From the NCBI GenBank assembly GCA_021740645.1, contig JAIOZL010000032.1, forward strand, positions 1-56,295: a stretch of DNA of 56,295 nucleotides. The letters are read 5' to 3'. A program made the position numbers and the translations under genes. Numbering within the stretch: position 1 is the stretch's first letter; the number at the start of each line of letters is the position of its first letter. Source of the stretch: Bacteroidales bacterium. Its GTDB lineage: Bacteria; Bacteroidota; Bacteroidia; Bacteroidales; JAADJA01. Below are positions 36,373 to 43,910 of this stretch, piece by piece. Under the pieces are notes generated by a model. It worked only from the letters and a program-made list of their open reading frames with translations. It did no database searches and was not told the DNA's origin.

Positions 36373-37209
36373 CTACTTGCCGTAATCTGTCATCTGCAGA
36401 GAGATAACCGTAGGATACAGATCGTCAATACTCATTGGATCTTCAGCCAAATCCTCAAGCAACTGTTTAGTTGTGTACCATGGATTAGGGTCAGGCAAAG
36501 GCGGTAGACCAGTGTTTCGGTTTTTTAAGATATCAGCTTCAAGACCATTAGCTTCAAGAATTTGATAAAGATTATTCATAGCAGTTTCGAACTCAACTGG
36601 ATTATTGACACGATCGTATGCGGAATATTCCTCCCAGGGAATAGGCTCATCAGGATCCCAACCAAAAATCTGTTTAGCGACAACATTAGGAATGTTAACC
36701 TGAACAGTTTCAGTATTGCCGTTAACTTCGTAAGTAATAGTCAAATCAGTTTTGTATCTGTCGATTTGATCTTTAAGCGTGTAAGTCATGCCGGCCGGCT
36801 TGTCAAAAGGATAGTTCCTGCCACGGTAGTCAATCTCGTAGAATTGTTCTGCGAGGGAGGCGGGTATGGCATCAGTTGAGTACAAGATATTTCCAGAAAC
36901 ATCAATATTAATGTCTGAAAGATTATCGCTTTTTCCTAAGTACTCCCAGCCTACAGCATCACCAATAGAATCATTCAAATAAGTTATTAGCGTGTTACCA
37001 ACTGTACTGAGCTGAACAGAAGGATCCCTAACTTCTCTTACAGTAATATTTTCAAGGTTATTAGTGGTGTTGATAACAGGATAATCAGTATCATCAAGAG
37101 TTGAATTTGGACCAGGGACAGCACCCACTGGTTTGCCTGTTTTGAATACCAGGGCAGTTGCACCTGCAATAATGCTCACTTGTTTAATGAAGCTCCTGCG
37201 CGAACTCAT
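36373..37209 (-). CDS. Tat-signal secreted protein of unknown function
   Basis: A 278-residue protein. The N-terminus MSSRRSFIKQVSIIAGATAL fits a twin-arginine signal (S-R-R-S-F-I-K followed by a moderate hydrophobic stretch), which implies export of a folded, perhaps cofactor-bearing or hetero-complexed protein. The rest has no motif I recognise: it is rich in Asp, Asn and Pro, with phrases such as KQIFGWDPDEPIPWEEYSAY. Its ATG overlaps the stop of the upstream T9SS-tailed gene (4-base overlap on the minus strand), so the two act as one unit. Followed by 50 bases to the convergent nucleotidyltransferase gene. Confidence 0.7.
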   Translation of the reverse strand: MSSRRSFIKQVSIIAGATALVFKTGKPVGAVPGPNSTLDDTDYPVINTTNNLENITVREVRDPSVQLSTVGNTLITYLNDSIGDAVGWEYLGKSDNLSDINIDVSGNILYSTDAIPASLAEQFYEIDYRGRNYPFDKPAGMTYTLKDQIDRYKTDLTITYEVNGNTETVQVNIPNVVAKQIFGWDPDEPIPWEEYSAYDRVNNPVEFETAMNNLYQILEANGLEADILKNRNTGLPPLPDPNPWYTTKQLLEDLAEDPMSIDDLYPTVISLQMTDYGK

Positions 37210-37925
37210 CTTTTTACTATTTTTAAAGTGATCGGTTTTTGGCCCTGTGGACGTATATTGATTGTGTAAATGCCTGCGGCTTCGTTATAACTATCCCAGT
37301 GGAATTTATTCTCACCAGCTTGCTGTTTGCCAGATGAAAGACTTTCAACCAGCTGACCGTTAAGACTGTAAACCCCGGCCTCAATATTAGTTGCTTGTTT
37401 TAGTTTGTAATTAATGTCAGTGCCATAACCTGTGGAAATGATTTTTCCAAGCGCAAAGTTTTCCTTCATTTCAGGATTTTCATTGATACCGACAGGAACG
37501 GCATAAAAGTTTAGAGTTGGGGCTTCAGTAACTTGCTGACCGGGAGGCGACATAACAGTGGCACGAACTTTCCAAACCAAAGGATTTTCAGTTACGACAG
37601 CTTCGCCAGCTTCATAAGTCAGAACAGAACCAGCTGGAGGAGTAATTACCAATTCAGGCTTGTAACCTTCCATTCCAACTTCAACAGTATAATCATGTGT
37701 GTATTTTCCTGATTGATTAGGAACTCCTTGCTGACCAGAAAGCATAGTAATCTCGCCAAAGGGAGGTGTAAAGCTTTCTATCGTGTTAAAAACGAAAGCC
37801 TCGTGATTATTACCTGTTTTCTCCTGAGAAACGTTAAGCGACTTATCACCCAGATAAACTTTCTGCAAATCAGGTTTTATAAGTCCTGAAAATAAAATTG
37901 AAATTAATTCCTTAGGTAAAAACAT
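37206..37925 (-). CDS. Protein with C-terminal T9SS-type sorting domain, unknown function
   Basis: A 239-residue protein. The last 80 residues resemble a type A sorting domain (NFALGKIISTGYGTDINYKL, GVYSLNGQLVESLSSG, AAGIYTINIRPQGQKPITLKIVKR), though the usual NPF-type start is weak. The central part (about 60-150) looks like a beta-sandwich. The N-terminus (MFLPKELISILFSGLIKPDLQ) is not a convincing signal peptide, which is odd for a T9SS substrate; it may be start-truncated or atypical. It is the first gene of a two-gene unit with the Tat-signal protein downstream. Confidence 0.65.
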   Translation of the reverse strand: MFLPKELISILFSGLIKPDLQKVYLGDKSLNVSQEKTGNNHEAFVFNTIESFTPPFGEITMLSGQQGVPNQSGKYTHDYTVEVGMEGYKPELVITPPAGSVLTYEAGEAVVTENPLVWKVRATVMSPPGQQVTEAPTLNFYAVPVGINENPEMKENFALGKIISTGYGTDINYKLKQATNIEAGVYSLNGQLVESLSSGKQQAGENKFHWDSYNEAAGIYTINIRPQGQKPITLKIVKR

Positions 37926-38073
37926 AAATTATCTGCTAAGATGAAAAGTCAATTTCTTAGTTAAACAATAATTTTTATAAAGGTAAGATTTTTTCTATTT
38001 CTTAATCTGGAAATTAATTTTGATAAAACATATTTATCAAATTCGTGTTTCTTTGCATAATAAAACTCGGATT

Positions 38074-38910
38074 ATGCAACTTCACAAAATAGAAACCGGA
38101 AATTTAAAGTTAGACGGCGGTGCCATGTTTGGCGTGGTTCCCAAAAGCATATGGAACAAAGTTTATCCTTCAGATGAAAACAACCTTTGTAATTGGGCCA
38201 TGCGCTGCCTGCTGGTAGTTGATGATGACCGGAAAATATTAATCGACAATGGGATTGGCGACAAACAGGACGAAAAATTTCTGAAACATTATTACCTGAA
38301 TGGTGAAGCTACCTTGGAAAATTCATTGGCTGATCTTGGTTATTCCCCGGATGATATTACCGATATGGTGCTTACCCATCTTCATTTCGATCATTGTGGC
38401 GGAAGCATCAAAAAAGTAGAAGATAACCAATTTGAACCGGCATTTAAAAATGCCACTTATTGGGTTAGCAGGGCACAGTGGGAGTGGGCCACTCAACCAA
38501 ACAGAAGAGAGAAAGCTTCCTTCTTAAAAGAAAATATCTTACCGATTAAAGAAACAGGGCAATTAAAAATTGTGGAAGAAAACAGTACCCTATTCCCGGG
38601 TTTTGATGTGAAAATGTACAATGGCCATACCGATGGACAGATGATTCCCCATATTCAATATAATGGTAAAACCATCGTTTTTATGGCCGACCTGTTGCCA
38701 TCCGCAGCCCATGTTCCTCTACCCTATATTATGGCTTATGATACCCGGCCATTGATTACTTTAAAAGATAAAGAAGCATTTTTTGAGGAAGCTATTAAAA
38801 ATGAATACGTCCTGTTTTTTGAGCATGATCTATATAATGAATGTTGTACCCTTCAGCAAACAGAAAAAGGCCCGCGTGTAAAAGAGGTTTTTGCACTTGA
38901 TTCAATCTAA
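38074..38910 (+). CDS. Metallo-beta-lactamase-fold hydrolase
   Basis: A 278-residue soluble MBL-fold enzyme of the lactonase/quorum-quenching-like subgroup. ATG at 38074 (MQLHKIETGNLKLDGG) is preferred over the in-frame start at 38020, as it matches the family start. The metal-binding motif is LTHLHFDHCGG (HxHxDH, about 111-116); further ligands are His in MYNGHTDGQM (about 191) and Asp in VFMADLLPSAAH (about 212), with a final His in FFEHDLYNE (about 250). All ligands for a two-zinc site are present. No signal peptide. The substrate is unknown; the neighbours do not help. Confidence 0.88.
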   Translation: MQLHKIETGNLKLDGGAMFGVVPKSIWNKVYPSDENNLCNWAMRCLLVVDDDRKILIDNGIGDKQDEKFLKHYYLNGEATLENSLADLGYSPDDITDMVLTHLHFDHCGGSIKKVEDNQFEPAFKNATYWVSRAQWEWATQPNRREKASFLKENILPIKETGQLKIVEENSTLFPGFDVKMYNGHTDGQMIPHIQYNGKTIVFMADLLPSAAHVPLPYIMAYDTRPLITLKDKEAFFEEAIKNEYVLFFEHDLYNECCTLQQTEKGPRVKEVFALDSI

Positions 38911-38913
38911 ACC

Positions 38914-38946
38914 AAACCTAACAGGTTTTTAAAACCTGTTAGGTTT
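38914..38946. terminator. Bidirectional terminator-like perfect palindrome
   Basis: Two 16-base arms, AAACCTAACAGGTTTT and its exact reverse complement, flank a single T. It lies between the convergent hydrolase and potassium-channel genes, with the last base in the channel stop codon. T-rich tails on both sides fit a bidirectional terminator. The CCTAACAGG core is also of a type seen in dispersed Bacteroidota repeats. Confidence 0.7.
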
Positions 38947-39608
38947 TAGGTTTTATTTTTTTGTCCTCCCGCGAATTTCCCCACAAGCATGGCAATTATT
39001 ATGGCCACATAAAGTTGGCCAGAGGTACTGATTAGTATTGAAAGTGATCGGGCTATTGGTAATTGAGGGGTGATATCGCCATATCCGAGGGTAGTCATGG
39101 TAACATAAGTAAAATAAATCGCATCCTGAAAAGTATAATAATCAGGATGAAGAGAACTGAATGCATTGGGAATATTATTTATAATTATGGCTACCCAGGT
39201 CGAAAACAACAATCCCATTAATAAATAACCATTGATCGATTCAAAAATTACATGAGTATTTACTTCCTTACTTTTTGCTATTTGAATGATTAGCCGGATG
39301 ATGATGATTTGAAAAAAGGCAATATTTATTATGCTGGATATAAAATCTAACCATGCCAAATCAAAGGCCCTTGAAATCCAATGAGATAATAGAGCAAAAA
39401 TAGCAATAACCAATACATATTTTTTAACATTCTCTAAAGCATAAACCCCAAGAAAAAACATGGTAGAAAACAAAATGTCGTTTAAATGTAGATGATAATT
39501 TTTAGGAAATACGGGTACAACGAATACAAAGAAAAAAGCAAATGAAAACAATAAGATGTTACTCAATGCTTTGTTCGGACTTTCAGCCAGTTTTAAAATT
39601 TTCATCAT
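38946..39608 (-). CDS. Two-pore-type potassium ion channel protein
   Basis: A 220-residue membrane protein with about four N-terminal hydrophobic segments and a C-terminal pore module: a membrane helix, pore helix and filter (TYVTMTTLGYGDITPQ; TLGYGD is the potassium filter signature, about 180), then the last helix (ISTSGQLYVAIIIAMLVGKFA). No RCK domain or cyclic-nucleotide domain follows. ATG at 39608 is chosen because a -7 element ends 20 bases upstream, which makes the longer start at 39623 unlikely; 39605 is also possible. Likely potassium leak or voltage-independent conductance; gating unknown. Confidence 0.88.
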   Translation of the reverse strand: MMKILKLAESPNKALSNILLFSFAFFFVFVVPVFPKNYHLHLNDILFSTMFFLGVYALENVKKYVLVIAIFALLSHWISRAFDLAWLDFISSIINIAFFQIIIIRLIIQIAKSKEVNTHVIFESINGYLLMGLLFSTWVAIIINNIPNAFSSLHPDYYTFQDAIYFTYVTMTTLGYGDITPQLPIARSLSILISTSGQLYVAIIIAMLVGKFAGGQKNKT

Positions 39609-39628
39609 AGGTAAGCATTTCAATATTC

Positions 39629-39636
39629 CAAAATTA
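39629..39636 (-). promoter_or_regulatory. Candidate -7 promoter element for the potassium channel gene
   Basis: Reads TAATTTTG on the minus strand, an exact TAnnTTTG match, 20 bases before the ATG at 39608. It helps decide the start codon. Confidence 0.45.
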
Positions 39637-39771
39637 CAAAATATGCCCCTGAATCAGAATTATTATTAATTTAATACGTGTCTAAATTTACATATTCCAG
39701 CAGAAGGTTTGAAAAAATTCATAAATTTACCTGCTCTATCAAATTTGCTTAATCATTAAAATTATATCACA

Positions 39772-41379
39772 TTGTATAGAATAGAATCCAGGGTAGATGT
39801 CAACTCCGAAGCATTTATTAGCAATAAAGCCGAATTTCTAAAAATATTAGATGAGTACAAAAAACGGCTCCAGGAAGTGAAAAGCCGTGATGACGAAAAG
39901 CCGGTAATTCGCCATAAAAGCCGGGGCAAATTATTGGCCCGTGAAAGGATTGATCTTTTAATCGATCCCAATACACCTTTTCTGGAATTATCTCCTTTAG
40001 CCGCTTGTGATGCATATGGCGGACAATTCCCATCTGCTGGAATTATTACGGGAGTAGGTACAATTAGTGGTAAAGAAACCCTCATTATTGCCAATGATGC
40101 TACAGTGAAAGGGGGTACCTATGTAAAGGAAACAATAAAAAAGCATGTACGCGCGCAACAAGTGGCACTGGAAAACAATTTGCCATGCGTCTACATGGTG
40201 GATTCAGGAGGTATTTTCCTCCCTGAGCAATCAAAGGTTTTTGCCGACAGGGATAACTTTGGCCGGTTTTTCTATAATCAGGCGCGATTGTCGGCCCTGG
40301 GTATTCCTCAGATAGCCATTGTAATGGGCTCATGTACGGCCGGAGGGGCCTATGTTCCGGCTATGAGTGATGAGGTCATCATTGTGAAAAAACAGGGGAC
40401 TATATTTATTGGCGGGCCTCCTTTGGTAAAAGCTGCCACCGGGGAAGTGGTAAGTCCGGAGGAACTAGGTGGGGCAGATGTGCACACTTCCATTTCAGGA
40501 GTTGCCGATCATTACGCTGAAAGTGACCAGCATGCGATACAGATCTGCAGAAATATTTTCCAGACGCTGGAAAAGAAAAAGAAACAACAATTGGAAATCG
40601 CACCAATTGAAGATCCGTATTACGACCCTGAAGAACTTTATGGCCTTGCACCTATCGACTTCAGAAAGCCTGTTGATTCGAAAGAGATCATCGCCCGCAT
40701 GGTCGATGGCAGCCGGTTCCAGGAATTTAAAGCCAGGTATGCGCCAACCCTGGTAACGGGTTTCGCCAAAATTATGGGATATCCTGTTGGAATACTAGCC
40801 AACAATGGAGTTCTGTTTTCAGAGTCTTCGTTAAAAGGGGCTCATTTTGTGGAGCTTTGCCAATCACGAAAAATACCTATTCTTTTTCTTCAAAATATTA
40901 CCGGGTTTATCGTTGGTAAACAATACGAACATGGTGGAATAGCTAAAGACGGGGCGAAATTCGTGCATGCAGTGGCTAATGCTGAAGTCCCAAAATTTAC
41001 GGTTGTATTCGGAGGTTCTTTTGGTGCCGGTAACTATGCTATGGCTGGCCGCGCCTACGATCCCCGTTTCTTATTTATGTGGCCCAACTCGCGTATTTCA
41101 GTAATGGGTGGTGAACAGGCTGCAGGGGTATTGATTCAGGTGAAAGAAGAACAACTTGCTAAATCAGGTAAAACGCTGGATCCCAAAGAGCGGGAAAAAC
41201 TCAGATCAGAAATTCTGCAAAAGTATGAACAGGAGGGCTCCCCCTATTTTTCCACATCGCGCTTATGGGACGATGGTATCATTGATCCTGTGGACACCCG
41301 AAAGATCATTGCAATGGGAATTGCAGCCTCGCTGAATCAACCATACCCTGAAATGAAGAATGGGGTATTTAGGATGTAG
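39772..41379 (+). CDS. liuB: 3-Methylcrotonyl-CoA carboxylase beta subunit (carboxyltransferase)
   Basis: Transfers carboxyl from carboxybiotin to 3-methylcrotonyl-CoA in leucine breakdown. The 535-residue length and MCC-type phrases VDSGGIFLPEQSKVFADRDN (about 143) and VMGSCTAGGAYVPAMSDE (about 184) separate it from propionyl-CoA carboxylase. Other carboxyltransferase signatures are GTIFIGGPPLVKAATGE (about 208), GVLFSESSLKGAHFVELC (about 345) and GGSFGAGNYAMAGRAYDPRF (about 418). The start is a TTG codon (MYRIESRVDVNSE); no ATG fits the family N-terminus. First gene of the liu-type cluster; the biotin-carrying alpha subunit lies 2.5 kb downstream. Substrate is inferred from motifs and neighbours. 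Confidence 0.92.
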   Translation: MYRIESRVDVNSEAFISNKAEFLKILDEYKKRLQEVKSRDDEKPVIRHKSRGKLLARERIDLLIDPNTPFLELSPLAACDAYGGQFPSAGIITGVGTISGKETLIIANDATVKGGTYVKETIKKHVRAQQVALENNLPCVYMVDSGGIFLPEQSKVFADRDNFGRFFYNQARLSALGIPQIAIVMGSCTAGGAYVPAMSDEVIIVKKQGTIFIGGPPLVKAATGEVVSPEELGGADVHTSISGVADHYAESDQHAIQICRNIFQTLEKKKKQQLEIAPIEDPYYDPEELYGLAPIDFRKPVDSKEIIARMVDGSRFQEFKARYAPTLVTGFAKIMGYPVGILANNGVLFSESSLKGAHFVELCQSRKIPILFLQNITGFIVGKQYEHGGIAKDGAKFVHAVANAEVPKFTVVFGGSFGAGNYAMAGRAYDPRFLFMWPNSRISVMGGEQAAGVLIQVKEEQLAKSGKTLDPKEREKLRSEILQKYEQEGSPYFSTSRLWDDGIIDPVDTRKIIAMGIAASLNQPYPEMKNGVFRM

Positions 41380-41393
41380 GTTATGTTTAAAAT

Positions 41394-41591
41394 ATGAACA
41401 AAAAAAATTCTGATATGGCTGGAATAAAAAGAATGCCTGTATTTACATTGATGATTGTGGTAGTGGTTGCTATATCACTGACCATGCTGAATTTTGACGA
41501 TTTTAGTTGGAGCGCCAATACCAAAGCTTACGGCGGACTTCTTCTATCTGTGCTGCTCATCGCAATTAAATTTATTTTTAAAATTAAATAA
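41394..41591 (+). CDS. Small two-helix membrane protein
   Basis: A 65-residue protein with two hydrophobic segments (VFTLMIVVVVAISLTMLNF and GGLLLSVLLIAIKFIFKIK) separated by about ten residues, and short basic ends. It lies 14 bp after the carboxylase beta gene and 20 bp before the secreted-protein gene, all on one strand, so it is likely part of the same transcript. No family recognised. It may partner the next gene. Confidence 0.65.
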   Translation: MNKKNSDMAGIKRMPVFTLMIVVVVAISLTMLNFDDFSWSANTKAYGGLLLSVLLIAIKFIFKIK

Positions 41592-41611
41592 ACCTATCAA
41601 GGAAAGTTTTC

Positions 41612-42673
41612 ATGATAAACAAGTTTTTGACGGTTGTAACAATTATATTTTTTAGTTCCTCTTTTTTATGCCTTGGACAACTTTCAGGAAAGTTTATTTT
41701 TAAAGTGACCCGGGAGCCCAATGAAAATGCGTTTAGTTTTTTTTTGCCAGAGGACTGGACGATGGAGGGAGGAATTTTCAGAATCGAACCGACAGCTGGA
41801 GGGGGTTCAGGGAATGCGATTGATGCCAAGCTTGATTTTACCATGAAAAAAGATCAGGCAGGTACTGTGATGATGCGCTGGTTGCCTGATATGAATTATT
41901 TTGACATGAGCATGTCACCGGCCGGACAAATGGGAATGTATCCAACGGGTAGCAATTACAATGGAATGATGGTATTGCCCAAATTGACCGGCTTGCAATT
42001 TATCCGGAATGTGGTCATACCTTATGCGCATCCTGAATTATCAGATTATGAAATTATCAAAGAAAAAAACTCACCCGAAATTGTTGAGGCAATAAAAAAA
42101 GCGGATGCCTATTTTAACTATCCCTTCCTTTATGATGCCGGGATTATGTCCATTACTTATTCGGAAAAGGGCATAACTTACAAAGAAATGATCATATCCG
42201 TATGCATGGATTTTGGTGAGCTGGGTGCAGGGATGTGGAAAAACAGGTTCACTCTATTGGGCCGAACACCTGTCGATGAATTTACAACATGGGAACCGGT
42301 ATTTCAGGAGATCATGTATTCTGTAAAGATCAATATGAAATGGCTGATTAATGAAATCCAGGGGCAGGTTCAGCGCGGACAGGTCAGTGCACAGGTGTTG
42401 AGGAAGTTGCAACAAATGGAAAATGAGATCCAGCAAAATACCAGCAAGACGTATGCAGAGATTAACAACGATATGTTTCTCACCCTAACCGAACAGGAAG
42501 AATACATAAATCCTTATACCAATAAGGTTGAGGTAGGTTCTAATCAATGGAAATATCGTTGGGTAAATGAAAGTGGTGATGTGGTTTATGCGGACAATGA
42601 AGATTATGATCCGAATCAGGATGAGGGGCTTAACAGAGCCGATTATAAAAAATCTGGCGTCCGAAAAAGATAA
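41612..42673 (+). CDS. Secreted protein of unknown function within the liu cluster
   Basis: A 353-residue protein with a clear signal peptide (MINKFLTVVTIIFFSSSFLCLG) and AGG-rich spacing before its start (AAGGAAAG). The mature N-terminal domain has beta-strand character (FKVTREPNENAFSFFLPEDW), followed by a methionine-rich stretch (GQMGMYPTGSNYNGMM, about 105-125). A helical, Gln-rich segment (about 240-285) precedes a conserved-looking C-terminus with INPYTNKVEVGSNQWKYRW. No catalytic motif recognised. It lies 17 bp upstream of liuC and so is probably co-expressed with leucine degradation, but its role there is not obvious. Confidence 0.7.
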   Translation: MINKFLTVVTIIFFSSSFLCLGQLSGKFIFKVTREPNENAFSFFLPEDWTMEGGIFRIEPTAGGGSGNAIDAKLDFTMKKDQAGTVMMRWLPDMNYFDMSMSPAGQMGMYPTGSNYNGMMVLPKLTGLQFIRNVVIPYAHPELSDYEIIKEKNSPEIVEAIKKADAYFNYPFLYDAGIMSITYSEKGITYKEMIISVCMDFGELGAGMWKNRFTLLGRTPVDEFTTWEPVFQEIMYSVKINMKWLINEIQGQVQRGQVSAQVLRKLQQMENEIQQNTSKTYAEINNDMFLTLTEQEEYINPYTNKVEVGSNQWKYRWVNESGDVVYADNEDYDPNQDEGLNRADYKKSGVRKR

Positions 42674-42690
42674 TTTAATTTATAGATCAA

Positions 42691-43479
42691 ATGAATACAT
42701 ACCAAACAATAGAATTTGAAAAACAAGACGACCTGGGAATAGTATGGCTAAATCGTCCTGAAATCCACAATGCTTTCAATGAGGTCATGATTTCAGAAGT
42801 GATTGAAGTGTTTGAAGCCATCAATGAAATGGAGGATATCAGGATTGCAATTTTGCGTGGTCGGGGAAAATCCTTTTGTGCCGGCGCCGACCTTAACTGG
42901 ATGCGTGCAGTAGCGAACTATTCTTATGAACAAAACTTTAAAGAAAGCCTTAACCTGTCGAAATGTTTTTATACCATTTATACCTGTAAAAAACCAACCA
43001 TCGCCATCGTACATGGTGCTGCTATTGGCGGAGCAAATGGTTTACTGGCGTCCTGTGATTTTGCGTATACAGATGATAATACAACATTTTCATTGAGTGA
43101 AGTTAAAATTGGGATTGTGCCTGCTTGTATCTCGCCCTATGTAACAAAACGGGTTGGGGAATACGGCTCAAAAGAGTTAATGATTACCGGCAAACGATTT
43201 AAGGGCCCGGAAGCCGAGCATCACCGACTGGTTAATAAATCACTGCCAACAGATCAGTTAGAGGATCATGTAATGGAGGTGGTGGAACTCTTACGCACCA
43301 GTGGGCCCAAAGCCATGACACAATGTAAAAATTTAATATTCAATATTTCCAATAAAGAAACAATAGAGGAAGCTTTAGAATCAACAGCTAAAATGATTGC
43401 AGAAATTAGGGCAAGTGAAGAAGGACAGGAAGGGATGGCCGCATTTTTAGAGAAACGTAAACCGAATTGGGTGAAATGA
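42691..43479 (+). CDS. liuC: Enoyl-CoA hydratase family, probable 3-methylglutaconyl-CoA hydratase
   Basis: A 262-residue crotonase. The oxyanion-hole segments are GKSFCAGADLNWMR (about 56) and GAAIGGANGLLASCDFAY (about 110). The active-site loop reads SEVKIGIVPACISPYVTKRVGE (about 135-155), resembling LiuC-type 3-methylglutaconyl-CoA hydratases, where the Glu of SEV is the catalytic acid. It would hydrate 3-methylglutaconyl-CoA to HMG-CoA between the carboxylase and HMG-CoA lyase steps. It is embedded between the carboxylase beta and alpha genes, which supports the assignment. Confidence 0.88.
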   Translation: MNTYQTIEFEKQDDLGIVWLNRPEIHNAFNEVMISEVIEVFEAINEMEDIRIAILRGRGKSFCAGADLNWMRAVANYSYEQNFKESLNLSKCFYTIYTCKKPTIAIVHGAAIGGANGLLASCDFAYTDDNTTFSLSEVKIGIVPACISPYVTKRVGEYGSKELMITGKRFKGPEAEHHRLVNKSLPTDQLEDHVMEVVELLRTSGPKAMTQCKNLIFNISNKETIEEALESTAKMIAEIRASEEGQEGMAAFLEKRKPNWVK

Positions 43480-43521
43480 TATGAGAATTTGTCAATTCGT
43501 AAATTTGAAGATGAGCGAAAC

Positions 43522-43878
43522 ATGAGGAATGACAAGGAAAATGTAATTGTGAAATTGACTTTTGAATTTGCACCGAAAATCATTGAATTTGTTGGAATAT
43601 TGGAAGAGAATAAAAAATATGTGATTGCAAAACAATTAATTAAATCTGGTACGTCAATCGGTGCCAATGTTCGCGAAGCTCAAAATGCTGAAAGTCGTCT
43701 TGACTTTATTCATAAAATGAAAATTGCCGCAAAGGAGGCCGATGAAACTGAATATTGGCTCCTTCTTTGTAAAGAATCTAAAAATTACCCAAATGATGCA
43801 GAATTGATAGATAACATTAGGTCTATTAATTTAATTTTATCAAAAATTATAAGTTCAAGTAAAAAGAAGTTTAGTTAA
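43522..43878 (+). CDS. Four-helix bundle protein (23S rRNA intervening-sequence protein type)
   Basis: A 118-residue helical protein of the family found in 23S rRNA intervening sequences and scattered through Bacteroidota genomes. ATG at 43522 (MRNDKENVIVKLTFEFA) is chosen over an in-frame TTG at 43489. Family signatures: KQLIKSGTSIGANVREAQNAES (about 49-70) and DFIHKMKIAAKEADETEYWLLL (about 72-93). Members are often single genes inserted between unrelated genes, and this one sits between liuC and liuD without breaking strand or spacing. Cellular role unknown, and a link to leucine degradation is unlikely. Confidence 0.88.
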   Translation: MRNDKENVIVKLTFEFAPKIIEFVGILEENKKYVIAKQLIKSGTSIGANVREAQNAESRLDFIHKMKIAAKEADETEYWLLLCKESKNYPNDAELIDNIRSINLILSKIISSSKKKFS

Positions 43879-43910
43879 AAGGTTAATTTCCAAATTTACA
43901 CATTAATGAT

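Noticed and set aside
36373..37925. Horizontal transfer of the Tat/T9SS pair
   Set aside because: By eye its composition is not clearly different from its neighbours, and no integrase, transposase or flanking repeat is present.
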